Below, piece after piece: positions 31,678-43,138 of a stretch of DNA of 64,000 nucleotides. The DNA comes from Cyanophora paradoxa. Lineage: Eukaryota; Glaucocystophyceae; Cyanophorales; Cyanophoraceae. Position 1 is the first letter of the stretch, and each line of letters begins with the position of its first letter. Made by a program: the position numbers and the translations under genes. Location of the stretch: assembly GCA_004431415.1 (NCBI GenBank), contig QPMI01000582.1:1-64000 (forward strand). The letters are read 5' to 3'. The notes beneath the pieces were generated by a model, which was given only the letters and a program-made list of their open reading frames with translations, did not search any database and was not told the origin of the DNA.

Positions 31678-33266
31678 GATCGGCCGGCCGCGGGACTGCG
31701 CGTAAAAGTGTGCGTGTGAAATTAAAATCAGCGGCAGACACACCCCGCGCGATCTCAATTGCAAATATCCATTTAAAGAACGCTCATGTCCCCGAGTCAA
31801 AGCCGAACTCCGATTATTCGGAAGTTCAGATTGAGGCTATAACCGATCGCGATCGCGAGGTCCAGATCTAGATCTCGATCGCGAGTCCACCGTAAGACGA
31901 GGCGAAATCCATGGACAGGCCTAGGTATCGATCGCGAACACTCCTACTATGACAAGGGCCTTCGTATATATATATTTATCCACCGCTGATAAAAAACCCC
32001 TAGTGGCGAGGGAGGGCAGCTCGCGATGGAAGGGATTCTATAGATGTAGATATATACGGATTCGAATGCTTGTACACGCGCACGAGCTCGAGCTCAAAGA
32101 ACGTCGATGACCCGGCGAACTTGCAATTGGCGGCCTGCGAACGCGGAATCAAGAACTGCAGCTGGATGTTAATCGATTACTAGTTAAACTACGATCGCAG
32201 ATTAAGTGTGGCGAAGCTCCTCCAAGGAGCGACCAAGCCGGGGCGGGTGATCATGACGGCCCCAGCACCGCGGCCGCCGGGGTCCGCGAGTATTCAAAGA
32301 CTACAGCTGAGAAAGCTCAGCGGTTGCCACGGGAATAGACTGCAGCAGCGACTCCCCTGAAACCGCATGTTCGCGTACGTATGACCGGCCGGAGACTCGG
32401 AGCTCAGCTCGCCGAGCGGCCGAAGGCCTTGGGCGCGGGTGCAGGCCAACGCGTACGTTAACGTACGCCCTTGGACCTAGTGCCACCGGCGCCGCCGGGC
32501 CGGCGCGGGCTTCCGTTCGAACGCTAGGACTTCGAACCCTCGGGGCTCCGAGCATATGCGCAAAAGCGATACGCACGCACCGATTGCGAATCCGGGCACT
32601 CCTGTGCTCTCCGCGGCCGAAGCTGTCGCAGTGCGCTCACTGCAGCTGCTTGCCGCTTCTTCGATCTAGATCTAGATCTGCAAGACTGCAACCGCATGCC
32701 GCGCTGGCAGCCTCGCCGGCGGGTACGGTTGACCTGGGTACGCGATCGCGCTATCGAATTCGAAGCTCCGGAACTCACGATCGCGATGCATATATCTGGA
32801 TATGAGTTCCGAAGTTTAGATCTTTTTTCGAATTCGATTCCGAATCTCCGATCCGCGACCGGCGGCGACCCGGATCCGGACCGGACCGGACGTCGACCGC
32901 CGGGCCGGAGCAGGGTTCCAAACTTATTTAATTTGTAGGTCCAAGATCGAGAGTATTACTAGGCTAGGTAGTCTCTATATATATAGCTACTAGTCTGAGA
33001 ATATTAATCGCGATCGATTTCGATATCTAGCTGCCATATTAGCTGGCTTAGCCTGGCTAGCGCTGCAGCCTGCAGCTGATCAAGGATCCGGCTAGACCAG
33101 TACCCCAACACTTATTTTAAAAAATCTCCAACATTTTTGCGCAGCTAGCGCTGATTTCGATCCGATCGAGCTCGAGCTAGCGCTCGAGCCTGATCGCCGA
33201 GACTCGAGCTCGGGCCCGAGAGTCGAATCTCAGTCGATCGACTCGATCGATCGCGATCGAGGCCTA
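31678..33266. other. Gene-free region dense in short palindromes
   Basis: No exon-like sequence found. The stretch is unusually rich in self-complementary 4-12-mers: GATCGCGATCGCGA near 31845, AGATCTAGATCT at 31863 and again near 32664 (GATCTAGATCTAGATC), TATATATATATTTA near 31965, and GATCGATCGCGATCG near 33245. It may include the promoter of the FN3 gene that starts at 31677, but no TATA-type element is clearly placed. Confidence 0.45.
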
Positions 33267-33347
33267 GGCGCGCGCGCCGCGCGCCCGGCGGCCCCGGCCC
33301 CGCCGGCGCCGCGCCGGCGCCGCGCGCGGCGCGCGGGCGCCGGCGCC
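33267..33347. repeat. 81-bp tract of only G and C
   Basis: From 33267 to 33347 no A or T occurs. The tract is built of overlapping palindromes (GCGCGC, GGCGCC, GCCGGC). It stops exactly at the 17-bp inverted repeat end at 33347. Such a tract would form strong secondary structure and is a place where assemblies often break. Confidence 0.85.
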
Positions 33348-33363
33348 AGTGATGGAATTAATC
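33347..33363 (+). repeat. 17-bp terminal-inverted-repeat-like sequence, left (CAGTGATGGAATTAATC)
   Basis: Its exact reverse complement is at 51264-51280. The pair bounds the whole plus-strand array of Helitron-like units. The CAGTG start is common among hAT-type transposon ends. The 8-base flanks (GCCGGCGC and ATACATGT) do not match, so no target duplication is seen. Confidence 0.65.
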
Positions 33364-33475
33364 AGGCGAAGCCTCTTTCAGGCGAAGCCTCTTTCAGGCG
33401 AAGCCTCTTTCAGGCGAAGCCTCTTTCAGGCGAAGCCTCTTTCAGGCGAAGCCTCTTTCAGGCGAAGCCTCTTTC
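33364..33475 (+). repeat. Seven tandem copies of a 16-bp repeat (AGGCGAAGCCTCTTTC)
   Basis: Seven perfect 16-base units fill 33364-33475, each with a small AGGC-GAA-GCCT foldback. They sit directly before the 5' end of the first array unit. One copy of the same 16-mer lies at the same relative position at 38058-38073 and 41267-41282, and none at the other junctions, so its copy number varies from 0 to 7 at unit borders. Confidence 0.95.
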
Positions 33476-34743
33476 TCAAACCCAAAAACCGCCGAGCGAA
33501 ATTCCTTTTTTAACCTTTTTTTCCACTCGAGATCCCCCCTGCTAAATAATTTAACCGCCGAGCGAAATTCCTTTTTTAACCTTTTTTTCCACTCAAGATC
33601 CCCCCTGCTAAATAATTTCCGTGTCACACTCCCTCGAGGCAGAATTATTAATTCTGCCTCGACACGGACGCGATTAATGGACATTACACAGTTGCCCGAA
33701 CCCCCACAGACCCCTCTAGATCCATTTTTAGCGTCCTGGCTCCCCTAAGACGACCGCTCGCCCGTGGGCGTCGCGCGAAATCGAATTTCCCTCTGGATCA
33801 ATTCCGGTACTTAACCTCCGACAAATGCAGTCCGAGTCAGAAGGTGGGACCCGGTCCCGCCCGGTCCCGCGACGAAATCGCGCCAGAGAGACCCCAGAAC
33901 GATACAGAATGCCGCGCGAGGGCGAGCGCATCGCCGCAAGCTCGATTTCAAGCGCCGTCGGCGCTCCAGTGCGAACAGTCGGCCGAAATTTGATCCGGCC
34001 GGTTCCGCCCGGTCCCCCGACGCGCGCAATGCATGCCTACGGGCGCGCATAGACATAGCAGCGCCTGCGCACCCCCGAAATCCGCTTTTCGGAGCCGGAA
34101 GAGCGCAGGAAGGTACCCGACGGCAAAAATTCGATCCTAGACAGGCCCGGAGATCTTTCCGCGCGCCCACGCCGCGGCGCATGCGCGGAGCAATAGTATA
34201 AACATTTGAGATGTAGAAGAAGCCTTCCGCACGGTCTCTAAATGCGCCGGGCCGCGAGGACCCAGCCGACCCCGGAAATTCGATCCTGGACGGACCTGCA
34301 CAACTTTCCGCGCGCCCTCGCATCCTCACGCGAGCGCTTCGCTACAATTTTCAGTTGACTCCTTTTTAAAGCTTTTCGCAAGGTCTGCAGGCGCGACACG
34401 GCACGAGAACCCAGCCGACGCAAAAATTCGATCCTGGACATACCCGACGGCAAAAATTCGATCCTAGACAGGCCCGGAGATCTTTCCGCGCGCCCACGCC
34501 GCGGCGCATGCGCGGAACGATAGCATAAGCATTTGAGATGTAGAAGAAGCCTTCCGCACGGTCTCTAAATGCACCAGGCCGCGAGGACCCACCCGACCCC
34601 GGAAATTCGATCCTCGACGGACCTGCACAACTTTCCGCGCGCCCTCGCATCCTCACGCGAGCGCATCGCTACAATTTTCAGTTGACTCCTTTTTAAAGCT
34701 TTTCGCAAGCTCTGCAGGCGCGACAGGGCACGAGAACCGACCA

Positions 34744-36789
34744 GCGACCAGATCAAGCACAGCAGCTTCACAATCGACAAGCTGCGACTCGAGCTGCAGA
34801 AGACGTACGTCCTGCAGATCGACGAGATCATGTCCTGCTGGACGAACATCTTCTACTCGTTCAAGACGGCCCTGGAGGACGCCATGTGCGGACGAGAAGC
34901 CGTCGGCGACCCGGAGACTGGGTTGGCACCGCCACCTCTTCCGCAGTACCAGGTCGGACCCGACGGAAGGACGCCGGTGATGCAACGCTACCCATTCGGA
35001 GGCTTGGCAATCATCACGTACGGGGACGCGGCCCAGGTGCCGCCGGTCATGTCGCAGTCGTTGTGGGAGACATTGTTGCCGGCACGGAAGGACATTACGA
35101 TGCAGAATGACGTCAAGTGGCACACCCCAAACCTGCACACCTTCCTCAGCTACTTCACGGCTCACGTCCTGCCCTCGTCGATGCGGCACCTGGCGGATCC
35201 AGAACTTGGCCAAATCCTCAACTGGTTTCGAGACGGGGATCCGGACCACGTCGACGACGTCTACCACTACCTTCTCCGCCGGTGCCTGGACCTCAACAAC
35301 GATCTCGGCGACGACAACGAGAATGCCATCCACAACACGCTGACCAAGAACCAAGACCCCACGTGGGACGAAGCGTACCACATGTTCCTCACGAACAAGC
35401 TCGCAGAGCAGCACAACGACGCGATGATCCGACGGCACCACGCCCAGTACCGCGACCCTGTCCTCAAGATCGTCGCCAAGGACACGCATCCGCGCGAGCA
35501 CATCAAGAAGTGCGAGAGCGTGGACGCGTACGGCGAGAGGATCCCATGCACGAACGAGCAAGGAAGCATCCCCCACAAGGTCATGGTGACGGGGGGCATC
35601 AAGGTCATGCTTAGACAGAACCGCGACACGGACGACGGCCTCGTCAACGGCGCCATCGGACTGCTTGCCGGTTACAAATGGCGAGACCACACGGAGACGC
35701 CCGACTACATCAGTCAGCACGCGACGGAGTTCACACCGGACACGCCGCTCGTGCTCGAACACGCTGCACCGGATCTCGTCCAGCACGAGCTCGACACTGC
35801 GGACCGTGCCCCCAAGCCCGAGCCGGAACCCGAACCTGAACCCGAGCCCGAGCCAGGACCTTCGGACCGGAAGAAGAGCAAGCCAAAGGTCAGCAAGGAC
35901 AACATTGTACGGGCCGCAGCGGCAGCGACGAGGCAGAAGAAACAGAGCATAGAGGCGAAGGTGGAGCAGCTCCCGCATCCGCACCTCATGCCCCCCATGA
36001 CGTACTACATCTACTTCCACGATGACCGCGTCGGCCGGCGTGCAATCACGGAACGCTGCCAGCTCCCCGACGGTCGAATCGTCGACGCCGTCGAAATCAA
36101 CGTCGAGCCCAGAAATGCTGGTGAGCCGCTGCATTCGTCAGCACGATCGTGAATGCACACGCGCTTCCCTCTCGAGATTGACTACAGTCACGTTGCGCAG
36201 ACCACGAGGACGAAATCGCTGGCGGGGCAGGAGGCACGCACAACGTCAGGATAGGACCGCCGTTCCGCGTCGCCTACGGCACGACGGTCTACAAGGCTCA
36301 AGGGCACACCCTGAAGCGCGCCATCGCCGACGTGCGGGGCATGAACAGCAGGGACTACACACACCGACAGCAGCTGTACGTCATGCTCAGCCGCCCGCGC
36401 GAGGGAGCGCACTTCTTCATCGCGAACGCCTCGCTCCTGCAACGGTACGAGCTGCTGCACGTGATTCAAAACGTCAACCCCGACCTGCAAGCCGCCATCA
36501 AGGACCAGAAGGCCGAGAGCGCAGAATTTGCGAGGCTCCGGCAAGACGATCCGGCAATGCACGCAACAATGTGGGGCCACAAGCTCCAGTACCTGCGCTG
36601 GATCGAGGACAGCACCGCGCCGCACGGTCAGCGACTCGTCAACGCCGTCCCACGGAATGCGAGCCCGGCGACTGGGGCCAAGTCGAACAGTTCCAGCGCG
36701 AGTTCGAGAAGGCGGAGGCCGATTTCAAGAACACGCGATTCGTCGACACGATGCCGAAGCGGGTTTCCGCGGCGGCACACAAGCGTTGA
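34744..36789 (+). pseudogene. Helitron helicase fragment (5'-truncated, frameshifted)
   Basis: The sequence starts abruptly at 34744, where satellite DNA joins helicase sequence after the Walker A motif, so motif I is absent. It keeps Walker B (VLQIDEIMSCW), GDAAQVPPV and the SMRHLADPELG region, then a Pro-Glu repeat linker (EPEPEPEPEPEPGPSD), an 80-base intron (36121-36200) and VYKAQGHTLKRA / QLYVMLSRPREG. Near 36648-36651 it has GTCCCACGG where the minus-strand copy has GTCCCCACGG. This one-base loss shifts the last ~45 codons. It cannot encode an active helicase. Domain identity (Pif1-like superfamily 1 helicase of Helitrons) is from the motifs. Confidence 0.85.
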
Positions 36790-38030
36790 GTGCGTTACTT
36801 CACGCACATGGTTTATTACAATAATGAGTGCAATTAACGTGTTTTCGTGCAGATCTAAAATAACGCCCTCCATCACCGGGACCTGGATGTACATGCAGCC
36901 GGACTGCCCGCCGATGACCACCGCGTTCCTAGATAGATATTCGTCCAACCCACCCCCCGCTGCCTGGCGTCCTCCAGGCCACCCATCGTTAATAGCATCG
37001 TCAGCTTGCTTGCCGTCCCTCCCCTCCCGCCCCCCGCTGATCTCTCCATCTCTGTGCAGGCCACCGCGCTGGTCAGTCGAAGCGGCCGGCGTCCGGCGCC
37101 TCCATCGTGTCGTTTTCCCCGTGAGCCTTCCGGGCCGCCCCCGCCGCCCGCGCTCCGCGCTGACTGGCGCCCTTCAGGTCTCCCACCGTCCCTAGCCTCG
37201 TCAGCTCGCCCGCCCGCCCTGCCCCCGCCCCCCGCCGATCTCCCCGTTTCTCCCCGCCGATCCCTGAACGAGTTGCGCCATGAAGGGGACCTGGTCGTGT
37301 ATACAACCTGCCTGCCCGCTCATACTCTCGAACTTTGTAAATAGCTTTCGAGCGTGCCCTTGCAGATTCAAGTTTGCTAGCCCTCAGTTAGCGCAGATAT
37401 AGCAAGCATGAATATTCGCAACCCTTTGCGTCGAACCAAACCCAATTGCGCAATATAAAATATATTCATTATACCAAACCAACCAACCAAATCGCAATCG
37501 CAATCGAACCAACCAAACCCAGTTCATTATATATTCGCTCTCCTCATTACATTGCTCCCTGGCCAGCGAGCTCCCCCTCGAGCTGGCTATAGCGGGCCAG
37601 CCCATTGCCCCAGTGCCAAGCCGGCGAAACTTTTGAAGCCCGGCCATGCAACTGGGCGGGGCTGAGTTTGAGACACAAAAGCGCGCTCGAGCGAATATAT
37701 GTGGGTGCCTACCTCGTACAAAGTCCAGGGAACATACTCGAGCGAATATCTATGTAAGTATATGTATATGTAGCAGTGGAAATGTAGAGGCACTCCCTGA
37801 TCTCGACTGCGCTCATCGTCGCCCCCGCTCATCTCCCGCGCTTCCTCCCGATTTTTTTAACTACGTTTTTGCCTGGCATTTCTAGAATATTTGTCCGGAG
37901 CCGGGCCAGCTCTCGAGCGCCGTCCGAGGCTCTGGCGTACGGGCCAGCCCGGCGGCCCAGCTATATATACGGTAGCCAGCGAGCCAACTGTGACAGCCGC
38001 GAGGGCGGCCGCGAGGCTTCGCCGTACTTA
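36790..38030 (+). other. Non-coding 3' region of the Helitron (unit 1 copy)
   Basis: About 1.2 kb between the helicase stop and the terminal hairpin. No coding signature is seen; it is C-rich at 37000-37260 and AT-rich at 37380-37560. It is repeated inverted, with small differences, at 54480-53234, which makes it part of the Helitron body and not flanking DNA. Confidence 0.7.
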
Positions 38031-38073
38031 GTGCTCCGCAGGAGCACGGATCTTGTCAGGCGAAGCCTCTTTC

Positions 38074-39323
38074 TCAAACCCAAAAACCGACGATCTAAAT
38101 TCCTTTTTTAACCTTTTTTTCCACTCAAGATCCCCCCTGCTTAATAATTTCCGTGTCGCACTCCCTCGAGGCAGAATTAATAATTCTGCCTCGACACGGA
38201 CGCGATTGCTGCTAGTCACTCAGCCACACGAACCCCCACAGACCTCTCTAGATCCATTTTTAGCGTCGTAGCTGCCCTAAGACGACCGCTCCCCCGTAGG
38301 CATCCCGCGAAAATCGAATTTCCCTCTGGATCAATTCCGGTACTTAACCTCCGACAAATGCAGTCCGAGTCCGAAGGTGGGACCCGGTCCCGCCCGGTCC
38401 CGCGACGAAATCGCGCCAGGGACGCCCCAGAACGATACAGAATGACGCGCGAGGGCGAGCGCATCGCCGCAAGCTCGATTTCGGGCGCCGTCGACGCTCC
38501 AGTGCGAAGAGTCGGCCGAAAATTTGATCCGGCCGGTTCCGGCCGGTCCCGCGACGCGCGCAATCCATGCGTACTGGCGCGCATAGACATAGCAGCGCCT
38601 GCGCACCCCGAAATCCGCTTTTCGGAGCCGGAAGAGCGCAGGAAGGTACCCGACGGCAAAAATTCGATCCTAGACAGGCCCGGAGATCTTTCCGCGCGCC
38701 CACGCCGCGGCGCATGCGCGGAACGATAGCATAAGCATTTGAGATGTAGACAAAGCATTCCGCACGCTTTACAGATGCGCCGGACCGCGGGGACCCAGCC
38801 GACCCCGAAAATTCGATCCTTCACGGACCTGCACATCTTTCCGCGCGCCCTCGCATCCTCACGCGAGCGCATCGCTACAGTATTCAGTTGAGATCTTTTT
38901 AAAGCTTTTCGCAAGCTCTGCGGGCGCGACAGGGCACGAGAACCCAGCCGACGCAAAAATTCGATCCTGAACGGGCCTGCACATCTTTCCGCGCGCCCAC
39001 GCCGCGGCGCATGCTCAGAGCTTTCCGCGCGCCCTCGCATCGTCACGCGAGCGCATCGCTACAATATGCATTTGAGATCGTTTTAAAGCTTTCCGCGAGC
39101 TCTGCGGGCGCGACAGCGCACGACAACCCAGCCGACGCCAAAAATTCGATCCTGGCCACGCCTGCACATCTTTCCGCGCGCCCTCGCCTCCGCAGCCCCG
39201 CACATCGATGCTATATGCATTCGCTGGCCAGTCGCTGAGTGCCCTATAGGCCTACTGTGACAGCCGCGAGGGCGTCCGCGAGGCTTCGCCGTACTTAGTG
39301 CTCCGCAGGAGCACGGATCTTGT
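38074..39323 (+). mobile_element. Array unit 2 (non-autonomous Helitron-like, 1.25 kb)
   Basis: 5' TCAAACCCAAAAACCG at 38074; 3' hairpin 39298-39314 plus GGATCTTGT. It contains the shared ~580-base 5' part and about four ~150-bp satellite monomers, with no gene. Open frames on the minus strand here come from the satellite period. Confidence 0.75.
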
Positions 39324-39324
39324 C

Positions 39325-41265
39325 TCAAACCCAAAAACCGCCGAGCGAAATTCCTTTTTTAACCTTTTTTTCAACTCGAGATCTCCCCTACTAAATAATT
39401 TCCGTATCGCACTCCCTCGAGGCAGAATTATTAATTCTGCCTCGACACGGACGCGATTGATGGACATTACACAGCTGCCCGAACCCCCACAGACCCCTCT
39501 AGAGCCATTTTTAGCGTCCTGGCTCCCCTAAGACGACCGCTCTCCCGTGGACGTCGCGCGAACATCGAATTTCCCTCTGGATCAATTCCGGTACTTAACC
39601 TCCGACAAACACAGTCCGAGTCAGAAGGTGGGACCCGGTCCCGCCCGGTCCCGCGACGAAATCGCGCCAGGGACGCCCCAGAACGATACAGAATGCCGCG
39701 CGAGGGCGAGCGCATCGCCGCAAGCTCGATTTCAAGCGCCGTCGACGCTCCAGTGCGAAGAGTCGGCCGAAAATTTGATCCGGCCGGTTCCGGCCGGTCC
39801 CGCGACGCGCGCAATCGATGCGTACGGGCGCGCATGGACATAGCAGCGCCTGCGCACCCCCGAAATCCGCTTTTCGGAGCCGGAAGAGCGCAGGAAGGTA
39901 CCCGACGGCAAAAATTCGATCCTAGACAGGCCCGGAGATCTTTCCGCGCGCCCGCGCCGCGGCGCATGCGCGGAACGATAGCATAAGCATTTGAGATGTA
40001 GAAGAAGCCTTCCGCACGGTCTCTAAATGCGCCGGGCCGCGAGGACCCAGCCGACCCCGGAAATTCGATCCTGGACGGACCTGCACAACTTTCCGCGCGC
40101 CCTCGCATCCTCACGCGAGCGCATCGCTACAATTTTCAGTTGACTCCTTTTTAAAGCTTTTCGCAAGCTCTGCAGGCGCGACAGGGCACGAGAACCGAGC
40201 CGACGCAAAAATTCGATCCTGGACATACCCGACGGCAAGAATTCGATCCTAGACAGGCCCGGAGATCTTTCCGCGCGCCCACGCCGCGGCGCATGCGCGG
40301 AACGATAGCATATGCATTTTAGATGTAGAAGAAGACTTCCGCACGGTCTCTAAATGCACCAGGCCGCGAGGACCCAGCCGACCCCGAAAATTCGATCCTG
40401 TACGGACCTGAACATCTTTCCGCACGCCCTCGCATTCTCGCGCATGCGCATCGCTACAATATTCATTTGAGATTTTATCAAAGCCTTCCACAAGCTTCGA
40501 AGACGCGAAAGAGCACGAGAACCCAGCCGACGGCAAAAATTCGATCCTGCACGGACCCGGACATCTTTCCGCGCGCCCACGCCGCGGCGCATGCGCGGAA
40601 CAATAGCATAAGCATTTGAGATGTAGGCAAAGACTTCCGCACGCTTTGCGTATGCGCCGAGCCGCGAGGACCCAGCCGACCCCGAAAATTCGATCCTGTA
40701 CGTATACGGACCTGCACAGCTTTCCGCGCGCCCTCGCATCCTCGCGCGTGCGCATCGCTACAATAGTAATTTGAGATCTTTGTTAAGCTTTTCGCGAGCT
40801 CCGAGGACGCGACAGGGCGCGAGAATCCAGCCGACCCCGAAAATTCGATCCTGCATGGACCTGCACGTCTTTCCGCGCGCCCTCGCCTCCGCAGCCCCGC
40901 ACATCGATGCTATATACATTCGATCGCGAGATTCTGTTTAAGCGATTCGCAAGCTCTGTGCATGCGCCTGGCCGCGAGAACCTCGCCCCTCCCGGGCCTC
41001 CTTCCCAACAATATTATAATTAATCTCTTCTCAATCTGCTCCACCCTTTAGTTCCTCAGTAAATTAATATTCCTCTAGCCGGCCAGCGCTAGCTGGACTG
41101 GCCGTCAGCCAGCCAGCTTCCAGCCAGCTGCAGAAAGCTGTTCGCGATCGGCCAGGCCGCTGGCCAGTCGCTGAGTGCCCTATATATATAGGCCTACTGT
41201 AACAGCGGCGAGGGCGTCCGCGAGGCTTCGCCGTACTTAGTGCTCCGCAGGAGCACGGATCTTGT
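39325..41265 (+). mobile_element. Array unit 3 (non-autonomous Helitron-like, 1.94 kb)
   Basis: 5' end at 39325, 3' hairpin 41240-41256. The same 5' part is followed by about eight satellite monomers and an AT-rich 3' zone (40990-41090) before the hairpin. Most of the last 300 bases match units 7 and 8. Confidence 0.75.
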
Positions 41266-41282
41266 CAGGCGAAGCCTCTTTC

Positions 41283-43137
41283 TCAAACCCAAAAACCGAC
41301 GATCTAAATTCCTTTTTTAACCTTTTTTTCCACTCGAGATCCCCCCTGCTAAATAATTTCCGTGTCGCACTCCCTCGAGCCAGAATTATTAATTCTGCCT
41401 CGACACGGACGCGATTGCCGCTAGTCACACACCCACCCGAACCCCCACAGACCTCTCTAGATCCATTTTTAGCGTCCTGGCTCCCCTAAGACGACCGCTC
41501 CCCCGTGGGCGTCCCGCGAAAATCGAATTTCCCTCTGGATCAATTCCGGTACTTAACCTCCGACAAATGCAGTCCGAGTCAGAAGGTGGGACCCGGTCCC
41601 GCCCGGTCCCGCGACGAAATCGCGCCAGGGACGCCCCAGAGCGATACAGAATGACGCGCGAGGGCGAGCGCATCGCCGCAAGCTCGATTTCGGGCGCCCT
41701 CGACGCTCCAGTGCGAACAGTCGCCCGAAAATTTGATCCGGCCGGTTCCGGCCGGTCCCGCGAAGCGCACAAACGATGCGTACGAGCGCGCATAGAAATA
41801 GCAGGGCCTGCGCACCCCCGAAATCCGCTTTTCAGAGGCCGAACAGCGCAGGAAGGTACCCGACAGCAAAAATTCGATCCTGCACAGGCCCGGACATCTT
41901 TCCGCGCGCCCGCGCCGCGGCGCACGCGCGGAACGATAGCATAAGCATTTAAGATGTACAAGAAGACTTCCGCACGCTTTATAAATGCACCAGGCCGCGA
42001 GGACCTAGCCGACCCCGAAAATTCGATCCTCTACAGACCTGCAGACCTTTCCGCGGTCCCGCGACGAAACCGCGCCAGGGACGCCCCAGACCGATACAGA
42101 ATGACGCGCGAGGGCGAGCGCATCGCCGCAAGCTCGATTTCGGGCGCCGTCGACGCTCCAGTGCGAAGAGTCGGCCGAAAATTTGATCCGGCCGGTCCCA
42201 CCCGGTCCCGCGACGCGCGCAATCGATGCGCACTGGCGCGCATAGACATAGCAGGGCCTGCGCACCCACGAAATCCGCTTTTCGGATGCCGAACAGCGCA
42301 CGAAGGTACCCGACGGCAAAAATTTGATCCTGCACCGGCCTGGACATCTTTCCGCGCACTCATGCCGCGGCGCATGCGCGGAACAATAGCATAAGCATTT
42401 GAGATGTAGAAGAAGCCTTCCGCACGCTTTATAGCTGCGCCGGGCCGCGAGGACCCAGCCCACCCCGAAAATTCGATCCTCTACAGACCTGCAGACCTTT
42501 CCGCGCGCCCTCGCATCCTCGCGCGTGCGCATCGCTACAATAGTAATTTGACATCTTCGTTAAGCTTTTTGCGACCCCCGACAACGCGACAGGGCGCGAG
42601 AATCCAGCCGACCCTGAAAATTCGATCCTGCATGGACCTGCACGTCTTTCCTCGCGCCCTCGCCTCCGCAACCCTGCACATTGGTACTATATGCATGCGA
42701 GATTCTTTTTAAGCGATTGGCAAGCTCTGCGCATGCGCCTGGCTGCAAGAACCTCGCCCCTCCGGATCCTCGGGCTCCCACCCCCCCCACGTGCACAAGC
42801 CAATACATAAAATCTCCTCTCAATATGCTCCACCAGTTAAAAGCAAGCCAGTACGTCCAACTCCTCCCCTAATTATAAATTCCCTCTAGCTCCTCGATCA
42901 TTACATTCCTCTCTGGCCAGCCAGGTTCGTCCCCAGCCCTCTGGCTATATATATAGCTAGCGAGCCAGCATGCATATATATGGCCCGGCCGCCAGCTTCG
43001 AATTCCAGCCAGCCATTTGGCCGGGCAGCGCGCTGGCCAGTGCGCTAGGCCTAGGCTGCCAAGGCCTACTGTGACAGCCGCGAGAGCGTCCGCGAGGCTT
43101 CGCCGTACTTAGTGCTCCGCAGGAGCACGGATCTTGT
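41283..43137 (+). mobile_element. Array unit 4 (1,855 bp), one of three near-identical copies
   Basis: 5' end 41283, 3' hairpin 43112-43128. Nearly identical to unit 5 (43139-44992) and, inverted, to unit 9 (51352-53206). It has an internal duplication: the block CCCGCGACGAAA...GGCGCCCGA occurs at ~41608 and again at ~42057. No gene is present. Confidence 0.8.
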
Positions 43138-43138
43138 C

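Larger units (their letters stand above)
33476..38056 (+). mobile_element. Array unit 1: Helitron derivative carrying a truncated helicase
   Basis: It begins TCAAACCCAAAAACCG and ends with GTGCTCCGCAGGAGCAC (38031-38047) plus GGATCTTGT. A 17-base hairpin 9-10 bases from the 3' end and a 5' TC are the usual signs of Helitron ends. Inside are the conserved 5' part with a 12-bp-arm palindrome around AATTATTAATT, satellite monomers (34100-34740), a helicase fragment (34744-36789) and a non-coding 3' region. From 34744 to the 3' end it matches, inverted, 56515-53208 of the full-length Helitron. A duplicated CCGCCGAGCGAAATTCC... block near 33488-33610 is an extra tandem copy of the 5' end. Confidence 0.75.

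Noticed and set aside
32520-32560. B-box-like CTTCGAACCCTC
   Set aside because: No A box lies at the proper distance upstream and no cloverleaf could be drawn.
33364-33475. Regular 16-bp repeats, considered as a CRISPR-like array
   Set aside because: The copies are directly adjacent with no spacers, and the context is eukaryotic mobile DNA.
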